Origin: Pyropia haitanensis
Lineage: Eukaryota; Rhodophyta; Bangiophyceae; Bangiales; Bangiaceae
Direction of reading: 5' to 3'
NCBI GenBank assembly: GCA_008729055.1
Contig: SDUX01000001.1
Coordinates: 4,711,951 to 4,775,950, forward strand
DNA length: 64,000 nt
The stretch's first letter is position 1; each line of letters starts with the position of its first letter. A program made the position numbers and the translations under genes. The notes under the pieces were generated by a model. The model searched no databases, was not told where the DNA came from, and was given only the letters and a program-made list of their open reading frames with translations. Of this stretch, positions 12,538 through 21,105 are shown in pieces.

Positions 12538-12902
12538 TAGCACTCTGTGTCTGCTCCATGCAGCTGCCTGGCCAACATACAGCCAGCCCCCAACACGCTC
12601 GTCCCCCCCCTCTCCTCGGTCGTTCGTCCCCCCCCTCCCAGTCAGGACACAGAATCCGATCTGTCGTGTGCATGCCGCGCCCCTCCCCGCCCACCGCCAC
12701 CCGTTCCTACCCTCACTTATTCGTCTTTCTCTAGCTCAGTCGCGGAGCCAACTGTGCTGCTGCGTGCGCAGTTGGTTGCACAGGAAAAGAAGAAGAACAC
12801 GCTGGGCCCTTTTTTGGTGCTCACCTTGCAGATGACTAAGCATCTTCACGAACGATGCAGATGCCGTGGCCGGCTTTGCCGCTTACCAGCTGGGGCCACC
12901 CC

Positions 12903-13176
12903 AGCCGCGTTTTGCCCGCGTCACCTGCCCTCCCTGCCCAACCCATAGGCCATGGAGCCTCTCAAGCGGCCCCTAAAGCAGCTCAGTCCCCCGCCACACC
13001 ACCCCTGCAAACCCAGCTGCCTCACAGATGGCCCCATCAGCCGCGTTTTGCCCGCGTCACCTGCCCTCCCCGCCCATCCCACCGGCCAAGGCAAGGGGCC
13101 TCCCAAGCGTCCCCCAAAGCAACTCAGTCCCCCGCCACACCACCCCTGCCAACCCAGCTGCCTCACAGGGGGCCCC
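12903..13176. repeat. 136-bp direct repeat, two copies
   Basis: AGCCGCGTTTTGCCCGCGTC begins each copy, at 12903 and 13039. The copies share most positions, including a CTCAGTCCCCCGCCACACCA stretch. It lies in the spacer of module A. Confidence 0.75.
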
Positions 13177-13249
13177 AGCAGTGCAGGGTCCACCTGAACT
13201 GGTGCTTCCTGATTGTGTCACCAGTACAAAGCACGTAGGAGAGCATGTT

Positions 13250-13294
13250 CAAGGAAAATAAAAACCCGCAGGGAAAAAAAAAACCTTTTGCCTG
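13250..13294 (-). promoter_or_regulatory. T-tract 3' motif, downstream of module A nuclease
   Basis: Read on the minus strand: CAAAAGG, ten T, CCCTGCGGG, T5ATTTT, CC. It begins about 25 nt after the nuclease stop codon and is in sense orientation for that gene. Confidence 0.5.
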
Positions 13295-13317
13295 GCTACC
13301 CCACTCTCTATCTCTTC

Positions 13318-14460
13318 TCAAAGGTGCGGCGCGAGCAGCTCCCCTCGCTCTTCCCAGGCGTGAGCACACACGTCCTCCCGCAGCTCGTTGTGCGCGACAG
13401 CGCTTGTCACCGACGACCAAGTCATCAGATTGTGCAGAAAAGACCCCGGAAGGGGCTCGGCACACGGCTCCACGTCCAGGAGCACACCGGGAAAAAGTGG
13501 CGGGACTGCGGGGGCGTCACTCCCCGCTGCTGCGCCAAACCCTCCGGGTCCCCCCTCCACACCACCGTCTTCCCCATCAGCGATTCCTCCACCAGCTCTT
13601 CCCCCGCCGGCGCCTTGCCCATCTGGCCCGGCGGCTGCCCCCCCACCGCCACCCCCCCCGTCATCGAGTCTCCCAGCAGCTCCCCCCCCGCCGGCGCCTT
13701 GCCCATCTGGCCCGGCAGCTGCCCCCCCACCGCCACCCCCCTCGTTATCGAGTCCCCCATTCGCCCGGCGCGTGCGGTTGAGGAAGCCGTCTCGTCGCAG
13801 CTCCACCACCATGTTGTGGACAATGGCCACAGCCGTTGCGGTCGTGATCATGTCAGGTACAGCAGCAAAGCGCGCCGGGCGCGGGGTGATGTGGACGCGC
13901 GCCGTTAGCACGCCGTTAAGCCGCTCCACGTCCTTGCGGAGAGCCTCCTGCAGGCGGTTCATCGTCTCTTGCTTGTTGTCCAGCGGGTTGGCATAGGGGC
14001 AGAGGAAGAACGCGAACGGTGGGTAGATGCCGTCCACCAGATAGTACAGCATGGTCCGCTTGCGCCCGTTGACGGTGTACTCGTGGTTGCGCGGCGGCCA
14101 TGCCCCGGTCGTGATGTCAGCAAAAAGGGGGGAGGAGTGTAGGACGTTGAGGTCGTTGAAGGTGCCAGGACAGCCAACAATAAAGTGCCAGATCCACATG
14201 TCTTCGTCGCAAACTGTCTAGAGGACAATGGAGCGCTTCTTGCTCTTTCCCTGATAGGTGCCCACCAGCGCCGTGGGGCAGTTGCGCCATTGCCAGTGGG
14301 AGCAGTCGATTGACCCCATACAGCCCGGCATTCCCCGCTCCGCGTTGCGCGCCAGGATGCGGGACAGGTCCAGCGCCGTCGGCTCCCTCAAATAGAAGTG
14401 CGTGTAGTTGTCCACAATAAACTGCAGCAGCTTCTTGGTAGCGACCTGAATGGCCGACCC
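13318..14460 (-). pseudogene. PIF/Harbinger nuclease A (Plant_tran type), 5'-truncated
   Basis: This is the DDE nuclease of module A. From 14455 the frame reads QVATKKLLQFIV, then RNAERGMPGCMGSIDCSHWQ, where GSIDC supplies the first catalytic Asp, then the WRNCP motif. TAG at 14218-14220 follows (Glu at this point in module C). Next come CDEDMWIWHFIVGCPGTFND, with the second Asp in FND, and LVDGIYPPFAFF, the conserved (L)xDGIYP-like block. The frame then runs to LNRLQEALRKDVER-type helices and ends in a Gly/Ala-rich linker and TGA at 13318. Compared with module C it lacks roughly the first 150 residues; upstream sequence in the same frame is the Arg/Ser-rich ORF, separated by TGA at 14470-14472. 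Family identity is clear from motif order and from the module C copy. Activity is doubtful. Confidence 0.8.
13606..13740. repeat. 84-bp duplication in the nuclease A linker
   Basis: GCCGGCGCCTTGCCCATCTG occurs at about 13606 and again 84 bp later. On the minus strand it encodes a duplicated Gly/Ala stretch containing GPDGQGAGG. Confidence 0.65.
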
Positions 14461-14469
14461 ACTGCGGCT

Positions 14470-15318
14470 TCAGCTTCGCCCAGGTGAAGATCGACGCGCA
14501 CCCCCACGACGCGTAGCAGGCTCCGCACGTCGGCGCTTGGACTTGGGGCCACCTTCCGCCTGTGCAACTACCACGGCCGCCGTGGCCGCCCTAGTTTTCG
14601 CCGCCTGCAGTTGCGCTAGCTCGCTTGGGGTCACCATGTCGGACTGCGAGGGAGATTGTCGAGCAGTTGGAGGCGGCGTCGACGCCCCCTTGCGCGGTCG
14701 CATCGGCGTCGTGCGCTTGGGGGGGGAAGCACGCCCGGACTGCGTCGGAGACGGTGGGCGCTTGCGGCCCCCAATGGACGACGGCGTGCGCGGCGACGAC
14801 GTCCGTGCCGCGGGTGACCTGACCCGGCGGGGCGGCGACTGCCGCGGGGAAGAGGCACGACGGGGAGGCGACGGCCTTGGAGGAGTCCGAGACCGCCCGC
14901 GTGCAGATGATCGCGGCGGAGATCGAGACCGCCGACTTGAGGAAGGTGGTGTGCGAGGCGAACGAGGACGACGCGGCGAACGGGACCTGGACCGTGATGA
15001 CCGCGAGCGCACACGGGGTGGAGATCTGGACCCCGCGCGCCGGGAAGATGTTGACAGTAAACGCCCATCGTTAGGAGTACCGCGGTAGGACCCCATGTAG
15101 GACCCCGGAGTAGGACCAGATGAAGGACCACCCGCGGAACGAGGTGGTGTACGAGACCGACGGGGGCGGCGCGGCGATCGAGATCGTGACCGTGATGACC
15201 GCGACCGCCCACGGGGTGGAGATCTGGACCTTGCTCGCCGGGAAGATGTCGGCCCTCCACGCCCATCGTAGGGAGGGCCGCGGTAGGACCCCGTGTACGA
15301 CCCCGGCATAGGACCCAT
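14470..15318 (-). CDS. Arginine/serine-rich (RS-domain-like) ORF, 282 codons
   Basis: The ORF starts at an ATG at 15318 (MGPMPGSYTGSYRG) and ends in TGA at 14470. Most of it is RS dipeptides (SRSRSRSPRR and similar) plus SPPR motifs, the composition of RS domains of splicing factors, which bind other RS proteins and are targets of SR kinases. No RNA-recognition motif is visible, so a splicing role is only a possibility. A 198-bp (66-codon) unit is duplicated, with ACCGTGATGA at 14991 and again at 15189. The C-terminal 40 residues are basic (KSKRRR). The frame continues past the TGA straight into nuclease A, so it could be a former N-terminal extension of that protein or an independent gene that truncated it. 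The ORF is strongly biased in base composition, which lowers confidence that it is expressed. Confidence 0.45.
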   Translation of the reverse strand: MGPMPGSYTGSYRGPPYDGRGGPTSSRRARSRSPPRGRSRSSRSRSRSPRRPRRSRTPPRSAGGPSSGPTPGSYMGSYRGTPNDGRLLSTSSRRAGSRSPPRVRSRSSRSRSRSPRRPRSPRTPPSSSRRSRSPPRSSARGRSRTPPRPSPPRRASSPRQSPPRRVRSPAARTSSPRTPSSIGGRKRPPSPTQSGRASPPKRTTPMRPRKGASTPPPTARQSPSQSDMVTPSELAQLQAAKTRAATAAVVVAQAEGGPKSKRRRAEPATRRGGARRSSPGRS

Positions 15319-15384
15319 TAAAGTGCTAGGGCCCGCACCAGACGCAACACCGAGGGCCTCCTGCCGCTGGCGCAGCAGCCTCCT

Positions 15385-16314
15385 TCACGCCACCTCCCCT
15401 CCAACGTCCCCCACCTCCGATCCGTACGCGTTGGCCGTCTCGAGCGTGAGAAAAGGGGGTTGGGGCCCGGGCGGGGTCGGCCACGGGGACCACGCACACG
15501 GCGCCGACGCGAATGCCCCCAAAGGTGGAAGTTCCGGAGAGGGAGGACGCAACAGCTCAGCAGCCCACAGCGAGCCGGCACCGTCGGCACTGTCCGCTTC
15601 CAGCGGCGGCACAGACCGATCCACCGCCCCGGCCCCGCCCGCCACCCCGCCGTCCGACCGCAGCGCCAGGTCCTCCCCTTCGTCCACCACGGTCCCGTGC
15701 GCGCCCCTGTCCACACGCATAGGAATCGCGCCGCCGCCGCGCGCGCCGCCGCCCGGCGCCAGGTCCGCCCCCACGTCCACCGCGGTCCCGTCCACGCCCT
15801 CTTCCACCGGCGCCAAAATCGCGGCGCAACCGAGAGCGCCGCCGCACGCAGAAAGCAGCACGGACACGTCCATCACCGCGGCCCCACCCATGGCCGCGGC
15901 AAAAACAGGACACCAAAGGGCCGGGACAGGGCCCAGCGTGGCCCCTATCCTGGGCCCCTGGCGGCCCTGCACAGGGCCGCAGGCCACCCTGCAAAGGGCC
16001 AAAGGCGGCCCTGCACAGGGCCGCAAGGCCCTGCAGCGGTCTGCCAGGGGGGGCCTGGCGGTCGGGGCGGGGGGGGGGGGGGCACGGCCTGCGCCGGGGG
16101 CGCGGCATCGGGGGGGGGGCGGAGGTCCACCCCTTGCACAGGCCGGATCGGGGGGAGAGGCGCTGCACGGGAGGACAGCGCACGTCGTCCACAGGCGAGG
16201 CCGGGGGGGGGGTGGAGGGCGCACGCCCTCCACAGAAAGGGGGCCGGGCCCAGGCGGCACGACAGTTGACCACGATCTGGACCAATGACCCACGCGCAAG
16301 GCAACCGCCACCAT
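15385..16314 (-). CDS. Hypothetical ORF, upstream of the RS-rich ORF
   Basis: A 309-codon minus-strand frame ending in TGA at 15385, in register with the downstream RS-rich ORF. The first 120 codons are Pro/Arg/Cys-rich and overlap a palindromic repeat (GGCCCTGCACAGGGCC near 15965 and 16008). The rest is acidic and Gly/Ala-rich (for example VDEGEDLALRSDGG). No domain was recognised. It could be an upstream exon of the RS-rich gene or non-coding. Confidence 0.2.
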   Translation of the reverse strand: MVAVALRVGHWSRSWSTVVPPGPGPLSVEGVRPPPPPRPRLWTTCAVLPCSASPPDPACARGGPPPPPRCRAPGAGRAPPPPAPTARPPLADRCRALRPCAGPPLALCRVACGPVQGRQGPRIGATLGPVPALWCPVFAAAMGGAAVMDVSVLLSACGGALGCAAILAPVEEGVDGTAVDVGADLAPGGGARGGGAIPMRVDRGAHGTVVDEGEDLALRSDGGVAGGAGAVDRSVPPLEADSADGAGSLWAAELLRPPSPELPPLGAFASAPCAWSPWPTPPGPQPPFLTLETANAYGSEVGDVGGEVA

Positions 16315-17437
16315 GGCAGCAAGGTATGGTGGCCGAAGATTCCATGTGCGCAGCGCAGATCCGCAGGTGCGAGATCCAGATCACTTCCAAATTCAAATAC
16401 GTTGTACAAAAGAAACAAATTATGAAAATAAACATGCAACGGCTTACATAAGCAGATATTACGAATCAGGCAATTTCATTCGCTTCCAGCAAATCATTGG
16501 TTTTCATGCTGTCCAGTGTCAGCCGTACGCCTTGTGACGACGGCTCTGTCAGCATGGAGTACGTGACATTTAGACTGTGATAAAGCATTTCTAATTCTAG
16601 TTCTCTGAGGTGCGATTAAATGGGCATGCAAACCTCAGGAGTCGAGATCTCGATGCACCGGCCGACGCCGCCGGCGCTTTCAATCTGTGGCCGGCCGATG
16701 CCGCCGGCGCTCCCATTCTGTGGCCGGCCGGCGCCGCCAGCGTGCGCGATATGTGGCCTGATGCAGGCGGATGGCAGTGTGCGGCCTTGTTGTGTGGGGG
16801 TGTGTGTGGAGGGCGACCTGCGCCGCGGCAGCCGCCGTCGGGACCACCCCCCCGGCCGTACGCGCGCCAGAGCATGCGCCACCCGCCGCAATCCTCCCCT
16901 CCGCCGCCCGCCGATCCCCAGACGCCTGAGCGGGGAGACGAGTCGTGCGGCCCGACAGCTGCGGCACCGCCCGGGGACGAGAGTGCCCTGTCCTGAGCGC
17001 GGCCTGTGTCTGCCGCGTTCCCCGCTTCCCCTCCCCGGCCGCCACGCACCCCCAGCGCCGCCCAGCCGGCGTCGGCTGCTGTCATCCTCCCCCCCCCCCC
17101 GGTGCCCATCGTGAGTCATCGTCGCGCAGCTCGTGTCGGCCGCTTCTTCCTTTCTCCTCCGTTGACCGCCCCCCTTTTTGAGTGCGTCGAGGGACACGCG
17201 CCCCACCGCAACCACCGTCGGGGGCTGCACCCTTCCCCAGCCCCACCGCCCCTTCTACGTTTGGGCGGGTCACGTATTGTGCTGCGGGCTCTTGGCGGAT
17301 GCTGTGGTGACTTTCACCTCCCCCCCCCCCCAACCGCTTTATTCCCCGACGCTGCGGTCAGGCGCGGGGGGGGGGGTCGAGACGACGGGGCTGGGGGAAG
17401 ACACCCTCACTCTGTAGTTGCTGCACTCTCTGGCCAC
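16315..17437. other. Intergenic, partly AT-richer
   Basis: 16360-16620 is clearly more AT-rich than its surroundings and has no open frame of note. It is followed by a 33-bp tandem repeat and GC-rich sequence with C-runs up to the finger-protein start. It may hold the promoters of the genes on either side. Confidence 0.4.
16661..16758. repeat. 33-bp tandem repeat, three units
   Basis: Units begin GCCGACGCCGCCGGCG (16661), GCCGATGCCGCCGGCG (16694) and GCCGGCGCCGCCAGCG (16727). Each ends in a TGTGGCC-type box. Confidence 0.7.
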
Positions 17438-19336
17438 ATGAACGTCCACCACGTCTGCTGCCATTGCAAGAGGAGTTGTGGGACGGCTCTTCAGCTGGGG
17501 AGGCATCTACAAGTGGAGCATCCGGATCGGGATGTGGCGGGACGAGGGGGCGGGGCCGCGTCTGGCGGCACCGTGGACGTTGTGGAGCGGGTCCGTCACT
17601 CCTACAACCTGCGCAGACAACTTGTGGCGGCCGCCACGCCCGGGACACAGGGCGCAGGCTCCGTGCAGGGCTCACTGCAGGGCCGCGAACAGGGCGCCTT
17701 ACAAGACTTTGTCCAGGGCCGGAACTAGGGTCGTGAGCAGGTGCTCGGGCAGGGCAGGTCTCACCATGGCCAGAGCTCAAGGCTAGACCTCTAGCAGGAC
17801 TCTGGACAGGGCACGTTGCAGAGCCTGGGGCAGGACCAAGGTGGTGACTTCAATGAGACCCTTGAGCAGGCCGTCAGGCAGGACCAGGGGCGGAGCTCGA
17901 TGCAGGGCGTCTTGCAGGACAGCGGGCAGGGCTCTTCGGAGGCCGCTTTGGAGGACCCCATGACGGACGACGGGGAGGACTCGGGGCAGGGCCTTGACGA
18001 GGGCCTGATGAAGGACCAGCGCAAGGGCTGGGAAGAGGGCGAGGGCGCTACCTCTGCGGAGGACCACGCAAGCGGTGATGACGACAAGGCCGATGACCTG
18101 GATGAATACCTAGGGCCGCTGTTTGTCCAGGCGTTGCGCGAGCAGGCGGCCGCGAACTTCGACGTGTCTCCCATGGAGGGCTCTGTGGGCAACACATTCT
18201 CGGGTCGCGTGCCCGCTCATTTTGACGCATTTGGCGACCGTGCGCGCGCGTCGGACGTGTTTTCTGGGGAAGGCGCCATCTCCCAACACCCGCTGTTTGA
18301 CACCCGTGCGTTGGAGGGCACCTTTTCGCACGTTTGCACGGCGGATGGGGTCGGCATGACTCGGCGCGAGCAGGCAGCCCATTATCAGGACCTGCGTGCC
18401 ACAGAGAAGGCTGCCAATGGGGCGACTCCATTGGCAGATAGATTTCCTTCCAAGACATCCTTTGTGGAGGCTGTGCGCAACGAGAAGCGGAGGACGCTCA
18501 AGGCCATGGGGTGGCGGGAAGTGCAGGTTGTGGAGAATGGCAGGTCTTACACAGTCCTGTTCCGAGATGGGCTCAGCGCCATCCAGTCGTCGATGGGCTC
18601 CGCCAAGACCATCCGGTGGGCGAAGGACGACCTTTGGTGCATCCCTGGCACGGCCGAGCCAACAGACAAAGCTGACAATGAAGCGGGGGGGGCTAGACAG
18701 CGGCGGGGGGGGACAGTCGAGGGGATACATCGCCGCGCGGGCAGGAGCGCGACTGGCGCCAGAGGAGAAAGGGGGAACTGCGGGGGCATGGTGGCGGGTG
18801 GGGGGCGGGGGCCTACGACTGGGGCGGGAGCACGCGACCGGGTCGGGGCGACAGCCGTCGCGGCGGCCCCGTTGGTGTCGCTCGGTGAGGGGCGTCCCCA
18901 TCATGCGTGCCGCGGCACACCACCGCGGCACACGTGCGCCCCCAGCCCCGCCCGGCACCGCTCATTTCCGCCCCCCCCGCCTTCCAACTGCCTTTGTGCC
19001 GCCCCCGCAAAGAAAAGAGAAATCAGCAGCACCGTCCAGCGGCGGCCGCAAAAAAATGCGCCGTGGCCGGTGCAGTCAGCGGCAGCCCTCCGGCCACCAT
19101 CCCCGCGCCTCCCGCCCCCGACCGTGGGGTCCTCGTCCCCCCAGCCCAGTCCTAGACTCATTCCTGTACCCCCCACCTCGGCCTCGCTTCGCACTCCATC
19201 TCTGCCGCCGCCGTTGGCCGCCCAACACAGTCACGAGGTCCACCCACCCACACATCCCCCACACGCACACTCCCTGGTCCCCGCCGCCACGGCCGCCGTC
19301 ACCGTTGCCCCCGCCATCGTTGCGGCTAGCCCGTGA
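17438..19336 (+). CDS. C2H2-finger, Gln/Gly-rich acidic protein with two in-frame TAG codons
   Basis: I chose the ATG at 17438 because it is followed at once by a classical C2H2 finger: CCHC, twelve residues, H, four residues, H (C-x2-C-x12-H-x4-H). A basic stretch comes next, then about 130 codons rich in QG and QD (GQDQGG, LQDSGQGSS), then an acidic segment (17960-18110). A protein-like region follows (18110-18680) with GWREVQVVENGRSYTVLFRD, DGLSAIQ and AKDDLWCIPG, and finally a Pro-rich tail ending in TGA. TAG codons at 17726-17728 and 17792-17794 interrupt the Gln-rich part, but the repeats continue in the same frame on both sides. A finger plus acidic region suggests a DNA-binding transcription factor or an accessory transposon protein. 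I cannot place it in a named family. Confidence 0.45.
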
Positions 19337-19461
19337 GAGGCCCACCGGCTCGGCTTCAAGCCCGGCGCCGCCCGGCCGCGTGGCACGCCCGTCGCGGGCG
19401 GGCCCAGCCGGGGCGGCCAGTGTCGACGACGGCGGCGCCGCCAGCGTCAGTAGCCTCCCCC

Positions 19462-20889
19462 TTAAGATGCCGGCACGGGCCATGCGTAGTGCCCATCGTC
19501 TGTCGGGAGGTCCTGGGCCCCCCACCGGATCAGCCACTTCTTGATGATGTGGTACACGTGCCGGTCGAGGTCGGTCACGCCCCGAGCCGGGTCCGGCTCG
19601 GCCCAGCGTGTGCCCAGAGAGTCCCACAGGGATGACAGCTCCTCGCCCAGGCCCCCGCCCGCAGCCGCCTGTGGCAAGTCAAACAGGCCCGAAGACTCGG
19701 CAAGGAGGAGGAAGAGGATGCCACACTTTCGGCCCCGCAAAAAGGTGGCCTCTGTGGGCTGCGTGCCATATGTGCCCGTCCGCGCCGTGCTACCATACCG
19801 GCGGGTATCTTCGTTGATCGGCCCCCACTGGTCGGCCAGCCGCACCTCGGCAAAGAAGCGGGTGCACGTCGACGCCGCGGCGCCGTTGAGGACCTCGTGG
19901 TAGCGTGAGCTCAGCACCAGGCCCCGGATGTAGCGGTCAAAAAAATGGAGCACGAGGTCCCCCGCCACGCACAGGTCCACAGCCAACACCAGCGCATTGA
20001 CGGCGGCGGAGCGGGTGTCCACGTAGATGCGGTCAGGGGCGGCCACAATGGACGAGGCTCCAAGAAGGGACCGCCACCACCTCAGGGCGTCGTGGTTGCG
20101 CGTCCACTTCTCAAGGTGCACCACCTTGACCACCGCCCCCTTCGGCGGCAGCACCGCCCCCGACCAAAAGGTCTGCTGATAAACCCGCCCCAGCGGCGGC
20201 GAGGGGGGCATCGGCGAGGTTCCCATTTCTGGGTTGGGGGGAGCGTTTGACACGATCTTGCCGTTTGCGTCTTGCCAGTGTCGGTTGGCCCCATCCGAAA
20301 AGGTGTTGAGCGCCGCCTCTGGGACCAACCCGTTGGATACGCTCTGGCCAGGTGACGGCGCGGTGGCGATGGGCGACAGCACCTTGCGGACAACCTCCCC
20401 CGGCGCGGGCATCTGGCAGACCACAAAGCATTTGAGCTGGCGGTTGCCCGACGGCGGCTGCGCGAAGAGGTGGTGCTCGTACTGCCCGCCATTGTGCCGC
20501 TTCTCCAGCGCCCCCAGCCGCAGGAAACGAAAATCCGCCACATTGGCCTGCAGCGCCCTCGATCGCCGCATGTGGGCGCGCGCCAAGAGGAGGCGAAGGT
20601 CGACCGTAAGCAGCACCTCCACCGCCGGCACCAAGCCCGTCAGAGCCGAGGAGGTGGCGTCGAGGGATACGCGGTTGAGGAACATGAGGAAGAGCGGGGC
20701 GACTGCCGAGGCGAGGCAGCTCGCCGTCAACAGCAGCGTGCCGACCAGGTAAAGAGAGGGGGACAGCCACTCAGCGCGGCCGGGATCGCCAGGGCCGACA
20801 AACACCCACGCGGCGAGGCCGAGGGAGGTGAGGATGGCAGAGAGGACGAGCAGCTTCTCGTCGAGCGGGACGGCGCCATCGGCGTCCAT
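19462..20889 (-). CDS. Unknown membrane protein, 475 codons
   Basis: The ATG at 20889 opens a frame of 475 codons ending in TAA at 19462. Three hydrophobic segments lie near the N-terminus: about residues 11-31 (LLVLSAILTSLGLAAWVFVG), 44-70 (LYLVGTLLLTASCLASAVAP) and 82-100. The remaining ~370 residues look soluble and have normal composition for a folded protein, unlike the low-complexity frames around it. They include two well-formed hydrophobic stretches (VNALVLAVDLCVAGDLVLHF and GILFLLLAESSGLFDLP). I recognise no catalytic motif. The gene is convergent with the finger protein, whose TGA lies only about 125 bp from this stop. It may be a cellular gene rather than a transposon gene. Confidence 0.55.
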   Translation of the reverse strand: MDADGAVPLDEKLLVLSAILTSLGLAAWVFVGPGDPGRAEWLSPSLYLVGTLLLTASCLASAVAPLFLMFLNRVSLDATSSALTGLVPAVEVLLTVDLRLLLARAHMRRSRALQANVADFRFLRLGALEKRHNGGQYEHHLFAQPPSGNRQLKCFVVCQMPAPGEVVRKVLSPIATAPSPGQSVSNGLVPEAALNTFSDGANRHWQDANGKIVSNAPPNPEMGTSPMPPSPPLGRVYQQTFWSGAVLPPKGAVVKVVHLEKWTRNHDALRWWRSLLGASSIVAAPDRIYVDTRSAAVNALVLAVDLCVAGDLVLHFFDRYIRGLVLSSRYHEVLNGAAASTCTRFFAEVRLADQWGPINEDTRRYGSTARTGTYGTQPTEATFLRGRKCGILFLLLAESSGLFDLPQAAAGGGLGEELSSLWDSLGTRWAEPDPARGVTDLDRHVYHIIKKWLIRWGAQDLPTDDGHYAWPVPAS

Positions 20890-21037
20890 GTCGGCAACAC
20901 CAGTGGGGCGGGGGGGAGAGGGGCCACAGCGTTGTCTGCGAGAGGGGGCGGGGGGCGGGAGAAGGGAAGCGACAAACCACGTCGTGATTCTTGTCCACGC
21001 GCAGTCCTTGTCATCCGCTAGTGTCTATTCTACTAAG

Positions 21038-21105
21038 TGCATCAATTGATGCATTTTGCATCAATTGATGTGCATCAATTGATGCATTTTGCATCAATTG
21101 ATGCA
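21038..21105. repeat. Four tandem palindromes, TGCATCAATTGATGCA
   Basis: The 16-nt palindrome occurs at 21038-21053, 21071-21086 and 21090-21105, plus a slightly shorter copy at 21057-21070. It sits about 150 bp upstream of the membrane-protein start, so it could be an operator-like array. A diverged pair lies at 23480. Confidence 0.8.

Larger units (their letters stand above)
12276..13317. other. Spacer between converging genes of module A
   Basis: This stretch holds two copies of a 136-bp direct repeat (starting 12903 and 13039) and the two T-tract motifs described separately. I see no gene in it. Confidence 0.6.
9684..14460. mobile_element. PIF/Harbinger module A (ends not resolved)
   Basis: Two converging genes define the module: a trihelix-like ORF1 on plus (to 12275) and a Plant_tran-type DDE nuclease on minus (to 13318). 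A 1.0-kb spacer with repeats and two copies of a T-tract motif lies between them. This two-gene arrangement is the known signature of PIF/Harbinger elements. I could not find terminal inverted repeats or the expected 3-bp target duplication, so the stated limits are gene limits. Both genes carry lesions, and the nuclease has lost its N-terminal part. Confidence 0.6.

Noticed and set aside
12496..12540. T-tract motif as a short intron (AAAG|GT ... TTTCCTAG)
   Set aside because: Only one of the four copies has an AG at the right place, and all lie after stop codons.
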